A stretch of DNA of 64,000 bases, taken from the NCBI RefSeq assembly GCF_900111735.1, contig NZ_FOHW01000023.1, positions 28,730-92,729 of the forward strand, given 5' to 3'. The DNA comes from Pseudomonas graminis (GTDB lineage Bacteria; Pseudomonadota; Gammaproteobacteria; Pseudomonadales; Pseudomonadaceae). Both the position numbers and the translations under genes were made by a program. The notes beneath the pieces are model-generated. The model was not told the origin of the DNA, searched no databases, and was given only the letters and a program-made list of their open reading frames with translations. Below, one piece after another: positions 15,727-25,157 of this stretch. Numbering within the stretch: position 1 is the stretch's first letter; the number at the start of each line of letters is the position of its first letter.

Positions 15727-17831
15727 GCCGGAAGCTCCGTTGGGTAATGACTGTGCTGACGGGCCACGGCCTGTTCGATGGTGGCCCGAGGCAGTACGCC
15801 GCTGTCGACCAGATAGTCGCCGATGCGGCCGTGGTGCTGCGGGCGGTAATTGAGCATGGTGCGGTTGAACACGGCGCGGTCCAGCAGACCCATTTCGATC
15901 AACAGGTCGCCCAGCATCGGCGCGCGGGCATTGGGCACCGGTTGGCCGTCGAGCGCGTTGACGTTGCGCAATTGCGCGACGATCTCGCTTTCACGGGCAA
16001 TCAGTTGCACCGGCTCGCTGCCCAGCTCATCGCTGATCTGTTGCAAGCCTTCAGCGGGCAGCGGGCTGGCGACGGCGATCTGCGCACGGCCTTCCTCGTT
16101 GGTCCCCAGTGGCACAACACGCCAGCGCAAAGCGAACTCGTCGGCCAGCAGCGATGCGTCGGCTTTGTGGGCCACATCGAACACCCGCGGAAGGTCGTTC
16201 TGGAACGCGATGGCTTCAGCCAGGGTTTCGTCATCCAGCCAGCCGTGGCTGAGCAAAATGCGGCCCAGTGGCATATGGCGGGTTTGTTGTTCGTCCAGTG
16301 CCGTCTGCAGATTGCTGTCGTTGATGGCCTGCCAGGACAGCAACACGCTGCCCAGCTTGCGCGGTGCGGCGGCGACCAGGTCGGTGGACGGGAAATCGTG
16401 CATGGTCTTGTCCCAGACCAGCTTGCGATTGAGCGCCTTGCCCACCAGGAACATGCGCCACGCCCGGGAGGCGGCCATGAAGTTGACGAAGTTGCCCACC
16501 ACCATACGCGGCAGCGAGAGCAAACCGTGCTGCCAGCCATACAGCACCGTCGTGAAGTAGCAGCGGTGCAGGATGCGCCAGCCCAGGGCCAGGCCGTTGG
16601 CAATCAACAGGTACTTGATCCAGCCGTTGGTTTCGAACGGCGTTGGAAAGCTCACGTTCCACAGCCCGCTCTGGCGCAGGATAATCAGCGCCACCAGTTG
16701 CACGAGAATCACGTAGGCCAGGATGCTGACAAACGCTGTCACCACGCCCTTGCGGTCGCGAAACAGCAGATAACGATTGGCCAGCGAGCCGCTCCAGCCC
16801 ATCTGTTCCCAGCCTTGCAGGCCGATGCCCAGGGTCCAGCGCGCTTTCTGGCGGAACGCCGTGCGGAAGGTGTCCGGGAAGAATTCGCGCACACACAGCG
16901 GCATCTTCAAGGTTGATTCGTAGGGTTTGCGGAACCACGATTTGCGCAGCACCCGGAACTCCACCGGGAAGCGTACGAAAATGGCGTTCATGCCGACCTT
17001 GGCCAGGCGTGCGCCAACGTCATAGTCCTCGGTGAGGCTGTCGGTGTTGAACGGCTGGTTCTGGGTTTCTCCGGCCAGCACTCTCAAAGCCCGGTGCGAG
17101 AAGCAGGTACCGACGCCGGCCGAGGGCACGGTATCGGTCATGCTTTCGCGCACCACCAGGTCCTTGCCGTGCCATTCGGCAAACTCGTCCATGTACGTGC
17201 CGGCCACCCATTCATACCAGTTGCGCTCCAGGGAAACGACCGGCAGCTGGATCATGTCCTTGCGGGGCAACAGGTAGTTGAACAGGCGCAGTTCCAGCGG
17301 GTGCAACACGTCTTCGCTGTCGTGCAATACGACACCGGCGAAGGTCATGCCGTGGGTTTTTTCATGCAGGAAAATTGCCTGAATCACCCAGTTAAGGCAG
17401 TCAGCCTTGCAGGTCGGCCCGGCATGCGGGACTTCCACGCGGTGCAACTGCTTGTAACGCCGACGCATGCGCTCCACCTCATCGATGGTGCGCTGGTCGT
17501 TGATGTAAGTGCCGACGAAGACCACGTAGTTCTGGTAGTCGAGGGTCGACACCATGTTCTCGATCATCGGCGCGATGACGTCGTATTCCAGCCAGGCCGG
17601 AACCATGATCGCCAGTGGCTGCTCATCCCGGTCCAGCAGTTGCTGGGCGGTCAGTGGCCGGTATTTGCGGTCCACGGTGAACTTGCGGAACAGGCGGCGA
17701 GACCAGTACCACAGGTCAATGAACAGATCGTCCAGGCTGGAGATCAGGATCAGCACCGCGACCGCAATGGTCGCGACTTCCAGAAAGCTGTAGTAATGAG
17801 CCAGCCAGTAGGGCCAATAAAGCGACGTCAT
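15723..17831 (-). CDS. NfrB-like family 2 glycosyltransferase with C-terminal MshEN domain
   Basis: A 702-residue inner-membrane synthase. N-terminal membrane segment about residues 15-35. GT2 catalytic domain with DSED (171-174), TEDYD (267-271) and Q-x-x-RW as QKARW (328-332). Then several membrane helices (about 365-390, 405-435). From about residue 490 come MshEN-type repeats (KLGSVLLSWQAINDS; MPLGRILLSHGWLDDETL; a second unit from MLGDLLIEMGLLD near 645). MshEN domains bind c-di-GMP, and E. coli NfrB is reported to be a c-di-GMP-activated ManNAc transferase. The neighbouring wecB gene would supply UDP-ManNAc. It overlaps nfrA-like by four bases and follows the bcsB-like gene by 12. Confidence 0.9.
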   Translation of the reverse strand: MTSLYWPYWLAHYYSFLEVATIAVAVLILISSLDDLFIDLWYWSRRLFRKFTVDRKYRPLTAQQLLDRDEQPLAIMVPAWLEYDVIAPMIENMVSTLDYQNYVVFVGTYINDQRTIDEVERMRRRYKQLHRVEVPHAGPTCKADCLNWVIQAIFLHEKTHGMTFAGVVLHDSEDVLHPLELRLFNYLLPRKDMIQLPVVSLERNWYEWVAGTYMDEFAEWHGKDLVVRESMTDTVPSAGVGTCFSHRALRVLAGETQNQPFNTDSLTEDYDVGARLAKVGMNAIFVRFPVEFRVLRKSWFRKPYESTLKMPLCVREFFPDTFRTAFRQKARWTLGIGLQGWEQMGWSGSLANRYLLFRDRKGVVTAFVSILAYVILVQLVALIILRQSGLWNVSFPTPFETNGWIKYLLIANGLALGWRILHRCYFTTVLYGWQHGLLSLPRMVVGNFVNFMAASRAWRMFLVGKALNRKLVWDKTMHDFPSTDLVAAAPRKLGSVLLSWQAINDSNLQTALDEQQTRHMPLGRILLSHGWLDDETLAEAIAFQNDLPRVFDVAHKADASLLADEFALRWRVVPLGTNEEGRAQIAVASPLPAEGLQQISDELGSEPVQLIARESEIVAQLRNVNALDGQPVPNARAPMLGDLLIEMGLLDRAVFNRTMLNYRPQHHGRIGDYLVDSGVLPRATIEQAVARQHSHYPTELPA

Positions 17832-17843
17832 CGAAGGGTTCCG

Positions 17844-20057
17844 TTACTGGCGATTGCGACGGGCGCTACGGCCGGCCAACATCAGGATGAGCACCAACAG
17901 GATGCCGCCGGGAATCAGCCACAACAGCGAAGGCGTGCGCCAGGCGTCCAGGCCCTTGGGCTCTTCTTTGTCGATGAACTGGCTGCCGCTTGGATCCTTG
18001 CTATCGAAGGTATTCACCACACCGTTGTCGCCCAGAATCGACACGTCGCCGCGGGTCAATAACACCGGCTTGGTGAACACAGGGGCATCGCTGCCAAGGA
18101 CGCGATAGACCAGACCGTGCTGGCCGCCGGCATCCACCGCCTGCAATGACGCCAGGTGGTTGAGCGGCGACAGGTCCAGCAGCGGCTGATCCTGGTGGTT
18201 GATACGCAGGCGCCCCTGGTCATCGACCCGGACCGATTCCTTGCTGTCCTTGAGCGGCAGCTCGAAGGCCAGGAAGTCTTTGTCCGGCGTGACCGTGGCT
18301 TTAGGGTCGCTGCTGACTTTCAGTTCAGCGCGCAGCGGCGAAACGCCTGCACCGTCAGCCACCGAGATCACTTGCGGCAAGCTGCTGGCCGGGTGATCCA
18401 GGTAAGCCTGGGGCACAAGGATCTGCGCGTTCGCGGCGTAACGGGCGGCCATGCCGGAGAAACCGTCATCCAGTGAAATGTTGTCCAGCACGATGTGGCT
18501 GGTCGGCAATACGGAAACCGGGAACGCTTGCGGCGTTTCCAGGCAGCGATCACTGACGGGCTGACGCTGGAACGAAACCCGCAGGACGTTCTTGGAACCC
18601 AGGGCGTAGCTCGGGATACGCGCTTCGATGCGTTGTTTCTCGCCGTTGGCGACCAACTGTTGCGCGCCGATCAGGTAATCGTTGAGGAACACAGACGCCA
18701 CCGGAGCGGTGTCCGAAGCGCCAGGGGCAGCGGACACATCCACCACGGCCTTGACTGGCAGGCGACCGTCGTAGGCCACGCTGCCCAGCGGGAACGAAGC
18801 GCTCCAGTCAGACTTTGCGAGCACGTCGATGGTGCCCGGGTTACCGCCCAGGTTGGTCAGGGCCACACGGCCATCGGCACTCAATGGCATCTGCGCTTCG
18901 CTGACAGTCAGCGTGCGACTGCGGGCCAGTTTGTTCCAGGCGCTGCTGAACAGGGCCATGGCCTTGCCGGTCGCTTCAGAGGCAATCATCAGCACCGGAC
19001 GGGTGCCGAGCAATGCCAGACGCACGTTGTCCGTGCCCTTGGCGGACATACCGGCGTTCACGTGACGTTCGCGCCATTGCGTGAACGCGGTGGCTGCTGT
19101 GGCATCCAGACCTTGAATCTGGCTTTACAAGGCGTCCAGGGATTCGTTGATCGCCTTGAGCAATTGCGGGTCATTGATCGCCAGGTCGGCCTGCACGTCA
19201 GGGGTCTGGCCGAGCATCAGCAATGCGCCGATTTCCGCCGGATTGGCCAAAGCATGCATGCCCTTGCCGTTGAGGCTGGCGAAGGCCGGAATGCTCTGCA
19301 GTTCAGCCGGAATGCGCAGTGCGCTCAGGTCAACGCTGTCCTGCACGGCAGGGAAAGACAGGATGCGCGCATGTTTGCCGATCCGTTCCAGCGCAACGCC
19401 CAGGCGCCAGGCGGCGTCGTAAGTACCGACTGCCAGGCTGCCCGGCGCGACCATGATGCCCGGCTTGGCCGGCAATGCGGTCCACGCAGCGCCGACGTCC
19501 TGCAACAGATTGGCGTCGTAGCTGTAATTCAGTCGGGTGTCGGGTTCGATGCGCAACACGTTGCCAATCGCGCGTTCGTCTTCACACAGCACGCGCGAAA
19601 CGATCGACGACCAGGCCACGCCCAGGCGTACCGAGCCGCTGTCGCGAGCAGCCTTGTCCACACCCAGCGTGGCGCCGGCGTTGCCTTGCGCTTCGCTGAG
19701 CCCTTCGGCCCGTACCGGGTAGCCATCCAGGGACAGCAGCAAGGTGTTGCGACCGCCCTCCCCGTTCAGGTAGCTGGCATCGAAGGTCAGCGACGCATCG
19801 GACAACGGCACGCCCGCCGGAACCGGCAGGTACAGTTCGCGGCGCGAATCCGTGGAACCGAGCACGATGGGTGCGTCGATGCCCAGATCGCTCAGGCGAA
19901 TCTCCCGGTGTTGCTGGATATCGGCATTGAGTCGGTTGATCGCCTCGGTGAGCGGGCTGTCCGCCGCCAGGGCAAAGTTGGGCATGATCGCGAGCAGGCT
20001 CACGCCACAGACAAGGGCGCTTATCGCGCCCGTTTGGGTGGCGACGGAAGACTTCAT
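17844..20057 (-). pseudogene. BcsB-like periplasmic synthase subunit with an in-frame TAA stop
   Basis: The whole frame from ATG 20057 (TTG 20072 possible) to 17844 is open except for TAA at 19127-19125, codon 311. Before it the protein has a signal peptide (ending ALAADSPL) and BcsB features (VRLGVAWSSIVSRVLC, MVAPGSLAVGTYDAAWRLG). After it the same frame continues directly (SQIQGLDATAATAFTQWRE) through a carbohydrate-binding-like region (SVFLNDYLIGAQQL, DRCLETPQAFPVSV) to a C-terminal membrane anchor (LLWLIPGGILLVLILML). The stop most simply replaces CAA (Gln). Intact, this is about 737 residues, normal for BcsB, the periplasmic partner of processive synthases. No Shine-Dalgarno or good start follows the stop, so the C-terminal half is unlikely to be made alone. 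Confidence 0.82.
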
Positions 20058-20096
20058 TCGGGCAGATCTCAAGCTAATAGAGGGGGCGGACGGTTG

Positions 20097-21392
20097 TTAT
20101 TGGTACGTGGACGCCGGGCGGTTGCTGTCCGGTGCCGGGGCGCGTTGCACATGCTCAAGGTATTTGGGCACGTGCAGCTGGCCGACCACGAAGTCATTGA
20201 CCGGGCGGCCCATCAAGGCATCAACGATGCGCGAGCTGGCCTTGCCATCGCCGTAGGGGTTGGCCGCCTGGGACGCGCGGCGCCACAGCAGGTCATCGTC
20301 AAACAGCGCAGTGACGCCGCTGATGATCGAGTCCGGTGAAGTGCCCACCAACCGCACGGTGCCCGCTGCAACGGCTTCAGGCCGTTCGGTCACATCGCGC
20401 ATGACCAGCACCGGTTTGCCCAGGCTCGGCGCTTCTTCCTGCACGCCACCGGAGTCGGTGAGGATCACGTGGGCGCGCTGCATCAGGCGCACGAACGCCA
20501 GGTAATCCAGCGGCTCGATCAGGTGCACATTGGCCAGGCCACCTAAATGCTCGGTCACCGGGCCCAGGACGTTAGGGTTCAAGTGCACCGGGTAGACGAT
20601 CTGGATATCGCTGCGCTGGGCCAGTTGGCGCAAGGCTTTGCAGATATCCAGAAAGCCGTCACCGAAGTTTTCCCGACGATGGCCGGTGACCAGCAGGACT
20701 TTGCGGTCGTTGCGCAGGAAGGAGAATTGCTGATCCAGCCGGGTACGCAGTTCAGCGTTCTGGTCGATGCGTTGAGCGGTCAACTGCAGGGCATCGATCA
20801 CCGTGTTGCCGGTCACGTAAGAACGCCCTTGCAAGCGCTCGCCCAGCAAATTGCGGCGCGATTCATCGGTCGGGGCGAACAGCATGTCGGCACTCAAATC
20901 GATGCAGCGACGGTTCATTTCTTCCGGCCATGGGCTGTAGATGTCACCGGTGCGAAGACCGGCTTCGACATGGCCCACAGGGATCCGGCGATGGAAGGCA
21001 CACATCGACGCAACCATGGCGGACGTGGTGTCGCCATGCACCAGCACACGGTCCGGCCGGGTGATTTCCAGCACCGGATCAATGGCGCCGTACAGCGCGG
21101 CGGTCAGCGAGTTGAGTGTCTGGTGGGGCGTCATCACATCCAGCGTGAAATCAGCTTTCAGATCGAACAGCTCCAGCACCTGCTTGAGCATGCTCTGGTG
21201 CTGGCCGGTGATGCAGATCTGAGAGTGAATGCCCGGCTCTGCAGCCAGCGCCTTCACCAACGGAGCCATCTTGATGGCCTCAGGACGTGTACCGAAAATC
21301 GACAGGATCTTAATCCCGGGTTGACTACGAGCGATGATGCCCTCCTCACGCGGATATCCCGCGCCTACTCGCTGCTCAAGGCGTGACCGCAT
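20097..21392 (-). CDS. wecB: UDP-N-acetylglucosamine 2-epimerase (non-hydrolysing)
   Basis: Cytoplasmic enzyme interconverting UDP-GlcNAc and UDP-ManNAc. Family signatures: ILSIFGTRPEAIKMAPLVKAL, HGDTTSAM, VGHVEAGLRTGDIYSPWPEE, VTGHRRENFG, LTDSGGVQEEAPSLGKPVLVM, VTERPEA. As read from ATG 21392 it has 431 residues, about 50 longer than usual. The roughly 26 extra N-terminal residues precede an Ile codon where most homologues start with Met, so the true start is uncertain. A C-terminal tail of about 40 residues (VVGQLHVPKYLEHVQRAPAP) is also extra. It is the first gene of the polysaccharide operon and presumably its precursor supplier. Confidence 0.93.
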   Translation of the reverse strand: MRSRLEQRVGAGYPREEGIIARSQPGIKILSIFGTRPEAIKMAPLVKALAAEPGIHSQICITGQHQSMLKQVLELFDLKADFTLDVMTPHQTLNSLTAALYGAIDPVLEITRPDRVLVHGDTTSAMVASMCAFHRRIPVGHVEAGLRTGDIYSPWPEEMNRRCIDLSADMLFAPTDESRRNLLGERLQGRSYVTGNTVIDALQLTAQRIDQNAELRTRLDQQFSFLRNDRKVLLVTGHRRENFGDGFLDICKALRQLAQRSDIQIVYPVHLNPNVLGPVTEHLGGLANVHLIEPLDYLAFVRLMQRAHVILTDSGGVQEEAPSLGKPVLVMRDVTERPEAVAAGTVRLVGTSPDSIISGVTALFDDDLLWRRASQAANPYGDGKASSRIVDALMGRPVNDFVVGQLHVPKYLEHVQRAPAPDSNRPASTYQ

Positions 21393-22154
21393 CTTGAGCG
21401 AACAGAGAATCGAGTTTATTGGGCCGGGGACTTAATCAGAATGGAGACTTGATATCACTTCGTGTGAGGTGGCGCATTGCCTTGCTTCCCGGAGCAGGCC
21501 GGATTATTAACATTAATAACGATGACTGCAAAGGCAGATGTGCAAAATGAATGTTTAATTCGCACGCGTGAAACTTTTAAAGTTGCAGACAGTCATTTAG
21601 AAGTTTTGATTTTTTTGGAAGTTGGACTTCCATAACAACTTGAAGGGCGTTTGGCCCTTTGTTTCCGGGGGCGGGAAGATTATCACATGCCGCTCGTCTA
21701 GCCACTTGGATTTTTTCATATCGAACGTTGTCGCGACAGAGACCATATAGGAATACTTAATCCAGTGCACCTGGAAGAGTTACCCTAATGGCGCCTGTAT
21801 ATTGTCGAAGTCGAGAACCGGAGTGTCGGACAATAAATGGCGAGTTGCAAGCCTGTTATGTATCGAAACAGAAATATATAAAGCCGCCACGGGGAGGCTT
21901 TCATGAAGTGCGCAGCACTTCGAGAGTTCGACCTCTTCAGCCTGAGGCCTTGGAGGTGAGAAAGCTCGCTTCGAACTGTCACACTCAAGGCCGGTTTGTG
22001 CATCAAGCCGTACCTCGTCCAGATCCCTCGCTACCCTATACCCGCCATCAGCCCAGCCGATAAGCCCACGTGGCAGGCCAGGGCAAATGTCTTCCTGTCC
22101 GGCCCGCAGGCAAGCCTTGCGCACCGGTATCCACACACACCTGTTCTCACAGCC
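21393..22154. other. Long AT-rich intergenic region ahead of the polysaccharide operon
   Basis: 762 bases with no gene I can support. It holds a perfect AT palindrome at 21504-21519 (TTATTAA, CA, TTAATAA), a candidate operator for the operon that starts at 21392. It also holds two hairpins: GAAGGGC/GCCCTTT at 21642-21660 and AAAGCC/GGCTTT around 21878-21901. Neither is followed by a clear T-run. Small open frames here have no family resemblance and poor codon use. The operon promoter must lie here but no clear sigma-54 or AlgU consensus was found. Confidence 0.45.
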
Positions 22155-23783
22155 CTACAAACGGAACCGAGCCACTTCTTGTTTGAGCCCTTTGGCCAAC
22201 TGATTCAGATCATTGCTACTGCGCAGAAGATCTTGCACTGACAGATTATTTTGCTCGGCCATTTGTGCAGATCGCTCGACGTTACGTGCGACGTCCTGAC
22301 TGGCCTCTGTTTGCTCACGCAATGCCAGCGAGATCTGTTCGACTACCACGAGCACCTGGCCAGAACTTTCACTGATTTCGGTAATTGCCTTGCCCGCCGA
22401 TTCCGCCATCTCCACGCCTTGGCTAACTTCCATCACACCGCTGCGCATGCTCTCCACGGTATCGCGGACCCCGAGCTGGATCTTGTCGATCATGCTGGCA
22501 ATTTCCTTGGTGGACTTACCGGTGTTCTGCGCCAGCAACCGCACCTCGTCGGCCACGACTGCGAATCCGCGGCCCTGCTCCCCCGCCCGAGCGGCCTCAA
22601 TGGCAGCATTGAGTGCAAGCAGGTTGGTTTGATCTGCGATGCCCTGGATAACACTGATGATGGTAGAGATCTGCTCGGAATGTTGACCCAACTCCGACAC
22701 TTTGGTCGACGCATGCTGCACGGTCTTGGCGATACCGTTCATGCTGGTAAGGGTGTTCTGAATAACGGTCGATCCATCCACTGATTGCTGACCGGAGCGA
22801 CTGGCAAGTCCACCGGCCTCACCCGCATTCATGGAGACATGGTTGATACTGACCGTCAGTTCTTCAACCGTGGCTGCCATCGAAGATGCTGCGTTTGACT
22901 GTTCACTTACCGCGCCGGAAAGCTGCTGCGAAGCGACCGAGATGTTCTGTACGGACTCAATCAACTGGCTGGCAGCTTGATTGATCTGCTGAATCATTTC
23001 CCGCAAGCGGGTTTGCATACGAGCAAATGCCTTGGGCAGTTCATCGCTGGTGCTGGTATCAATCACAGTGTCCAACCTGCCCTCGGCGACGGCCGTCGCC
23101 GCGTCGATAGCCACTTGCAGGCGGGCACGGACAGTGCGGCCCAACGCGTAGGCCAGGATGATTGCCAGAACGGCGGCAATCAGGCCACCGGCCAACAGGA
23201 TCGTAATCGCGCGACTCTTGGCGTCGTTCATCTCTTGGGTACGTCGAACCAACAGGGTTTCTTCCGCCTGCGACATATCTGAAATGATCCCGCGCATCCC
23301 ATCCATTTTGGCTTTGTCTGCGCCAGTAATGATGCGCTGATCGAGCGAATCATCGGAGCTGCCGCTTTGGGTCAGTTGACGCCGTTGCGCGATGATCGGA
23401 TGAACGTCTTCGTCCAGCCAACGGGTTTGCAACTGTGCCAGTGAGGCCAGCCGTTTCTGTTGCTCGGCGTTATCAATCGTCAAAGCCTTGAGAGAAGCCA
23501 GCGTGCTGGAGAACTTGCTTTCACCGGCAATCTGCGGCTCGAGAAAGTTGTCCTTGCCCGTAATCACGAAGCCGCGCATGCCGGTCTCGATATTGATCAA
23601 CTGTTCAAGGGCCATCTGGGACTGACTTAAGACCCGATAGGTGTGGACGTTGCTGCTGATTGCACTTTCGACCTGGCCAAAACCACGATAGGCGCTGAAG
23701 ACAAGGACGCCGAGAAGGACCACGATAGCGGCGAAACTGAGGTAGAGCTTTTGGGAAATACTGAGCTTGCTATACATATTCAT
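22155..23783 (-). CDS. Methyl-accepting chemotaxis protein (CHASE3-type sensor)
   Basis: A transmembrane chemoreceptor of about 542 residues. TM1 is at about 10-32. The periplasmic four-helix module of CHASE3 type contains NIETGMRGFVITGKDNFLEP. TM2 is at about 195-215, followed by a HAMP region (RTVRARLQVAIDAATAVAEG) and a cytoplasmic signalling domain with the conserved hairpin tip IADQTNLLALNAAIEAARAGE followed by QGRGFAVVADEVR. No CheR-tethering pentapeptide at the C-terminus (ends LKQEVARFRL). ATG codons at 23792, 23783 and 23777 are all possible; 23783 is a compromise. It is monocistronic and the ligand is unknown. Confidence 0.93.
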   Translation of the reverse strand: MNMYSKLSISQKLYLSFAAIVVLLGVLVFSAYRGFGQVESAISSNVHTYRVLSQSQMALEQLINIETGMRGFVITGKDNFLEPQIAGESKFSSTLASLKALTIDNAEQQKRLASLAQLQTRWLDEDVHPIIAQRRQLTQSGSSDDSLDQRIITGADKAKMDGMRGIISDMSQAEETLLVRRTQEMNDAKSRAITILLAGGLIAAVLAIILAYALGRTVRARLQVAIDAATAVAEGRLDTVIDTSTSDELPKAFARMQTRLREMIQQINQAASQLIESVQNISVASQQLSGAVSEQSNAASSMAATVEELTVSINHVSMNAGEAGGLASRSGQQSVDGSTVIQNTLTSMNGIAKTVQHASTKVSELGQHSEQISTIISVIQGIADQTNLLALNAAIEAARAGEQGRGFAVVADEVRLLAQNTGKSTKEIASMIDKIQLGVRDTVESMRSGVMEVSQGVEMAESAGKAITEISESSGQVLVVVEQISLALREQTEASQDVARNVERSAQMAEQNNLSVQDLLRSSNDLNQLAKGLKQEVARFRL

Positions 23784-24114
23784 GCACTCCATTAGCGGAG
23801 CATCCTTGGCTCGGGGTTTTAGTTTTTTTCATGAACACGTCTTCCGATGTCATGTCGATATCACCCTTATCGACTGCTGGAGTTAGAGCTTGAATTCAGC
23901 TTTCATTACCCGCTAACTTTCAGGATCGCGCAGGAAATCCACGTGTAGGCGCAGCAGGATTCGAGTGATCAACACGTGCAAGACAGGCTTCGCCAGGACG
24001 GCGCTAAGGGAGGGAAAGGTCAGACACCGCCGACGCTTGCGAGCCTGCAAGCGAGCACAACGGCCGCTCCTGCCGAGCATGCCCCCCGAAAAGGAAACAT
24101 GCGGCAGGAATCGT
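23784..24114. other. Intergenic region, no gene seen
   Basis: 331 bases between the chemoreceptor start and the harpin-like gene stop. It presumably contains the chemoreceptor promoter on the minus strand. No stable hairpin with a T-run, repeat or conserved short frame was recognised. Confidence 0.4.
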
Positions 24115-24912
24115 TTAGCGCATGCCCGCTACGTTGCGCACCTCTTCTGGCGCAGCTTTGGTTTTTGACAAGGCGCCGGTATAGGCGCCAGCCGCCATGG
24201 CTGCCGGGTTGCCGCCACCGCCGATCATGCCTTCGGCCGCGCCTTTGGCGATATGCGCCCCGCCTTCGACTCCGCCTTTGAGCATCCCGACAGGGCTGCC
24301 ATCAGACTCGCCGACTCCCGTCATGAAGCCACTCACACCGGGGACCATCCACATCGCTTTGCCCACTTCGCCAGCAGCGGAAGCCAGGCCGTTCTTGTCT
24401 GCGCCTTTTTCGGCCACAGGGGCATCCCTGGTCTGAGTGCGAGCAGAATCGCCGGCGGAATGCGAACTCGCCCCGCCACCGAACGGCTGCAACAGCGCCC
24501 CAATCAACTTATCAAGCAACTGTAGCAAGGGAGAAGACGGCTTCGACGCTTCACCGCTGTTGCTTTGCCCCTGACTGTGCTCGGCCAGAGGCTGGTTTTG
24601 CAGAGCGGCCGGCGCGCCACTCCCGGCAGGGCTGCCGTAGTTGACCGCGCCCGCGGGGGACTGCGCGGCGTATTGGGGATTCTGAGTGCTTTGGTCAGCC
24701 CGATAGATGGCCGAGCCGCCGCTGGCCAGAGCCCCGCCACCCTGGGCCACATTGCTGAAATTGCCGGTGGCTCGGCTGCCGCCGTTACCGGAATCGTTGG
24801 GGCCATTCGTCGGTTTGCCCGCGTCGGGCGTTGGTTTGCCGCCCGGTTTGGAAGCTTGGGGGGTGATATCAGGTGTCTTGGGCGACGAGGCGCCGAGTCC
24901 GGGTAATTTCAC
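24115..24912 (-). CDS. Harpin-like, HrpL-controlled candidate type III secreted protein
   Basis: A 265-residue protein read from GTG 24912, chosen because GGAG sits seven bases upstream. The frame is open beyond it but would cross the hrp box. The sequence is rich in Gly, Ser, Ala and Pro and has no cysteine. It has a polar N-terminus (VKLPGLGASSPKTPDITPQ), a Gly/Asn-rich stretch (SGNGGSRATGNFSNVAQGGG), a short amphipathic helix (PLLQLLDKLIGALLQPFGGG) and a glycine-rich C-terminal part (GGVEGGAHIAKGAAEGMIGG). These are the compositional hallmarks of harpins such as HrpZ/HrpW. I do not recognise a specific family. The hrp box 133 bases upstream is the main evidence that it belongs to the type III secretion regulon. 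No chaperone gene is adjacent. Confidence 0.75.
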   Translation of the reverse strand: MKLPGLGASSPKTPDITPQASKPGGKPTPDAGKPTNGPNDSGNGGSRATGNFSNVAQGGGALASGGSAIYRADQSTQNPQYAAQSPAGAVNYGSPAGSGAPAALQNQPLAEHSQGQSNSGEASKPSSPLLQLLDKLIGALLQPFGGGASSHSAGDSARTQTRDAPVAEKGADKNGLASAAGEVGKAMWMVPGVSGFMTGVGESDGSPVGMLKGGVEGGAHIAKGAAEGMIGGGGNPAAMAAGAYTGALSKTKAAPEEVRNVAGMR

Positions 24913-25044
24913 GTTTTTTCTCCAAACTGAAAGGTCGGTTGGCAGTGCCCCAGGCCCACTCTTGACCGCTTGCACAGGTGCAGGCGTGCTGGATGTTGTA
25001 ACGGGGCGATCGCGGTGAGGTTCGCGTGGTGAGTGGGTAGCCCT

Positions 25045-25073
25045 TGTGTGGCGCTGACGGCCAGATCGGTTCC
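25045..25073 (-). promoter_or_regulatory. hrp box (HrpL sigma-factor promoter)
   Basis: On the minus strand GGAACC (25073-25068) is followed by exactly 16 bases and then CCACACA (25051-25045), matching the published consensus GGAACC-N15/16-CCACNNA at every fixed position. It points to the harpin-like gene starting at 24912, leaving a leader of roughly 125 bases. It lies downstream of the tautomerase stop (25158), so it gives that gene's neighbour its own transcription unit. Confidence 0.85.
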
Positions 25074-25157
25074 CCTGAAAAGAACCGGGGCGCAACGCTG
25101 CTCACCGTCCCGGCAGATGACAGGGTGGCAGGCGCGGGATTTGAAGCGCGCAGTACC

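Noticed and set aside
14152..15747. Long plus-strand open frame (about 531 codons) opposite the nfrA-like gene
   Set aside because: Gly/Gln/Arg-biased translation without family features; explained as the antisense of a GC-rich TPR gene.
17844..19061. The C-terminal bcsB-like half as a separate gene starting near 19061
   Set aside because: No ribosome-binding site, no signal peptide for a periplasmic protein, and the frame continues unbroken upstream past the TAA.
18495..20339. Plus-strand open frame of about 614 codons opposite the bcsB-like gene
   Set aside because: Arg/Gln/His-rich antisense translation with no domains; it even crosses the wecB boundary, unlike a real gene.
21780..22136. 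Small open frames on both strands ahead of the chemoreceptor gene
   Set aside because: No ribosome-binding site, atypical codon use and no family resemblance.
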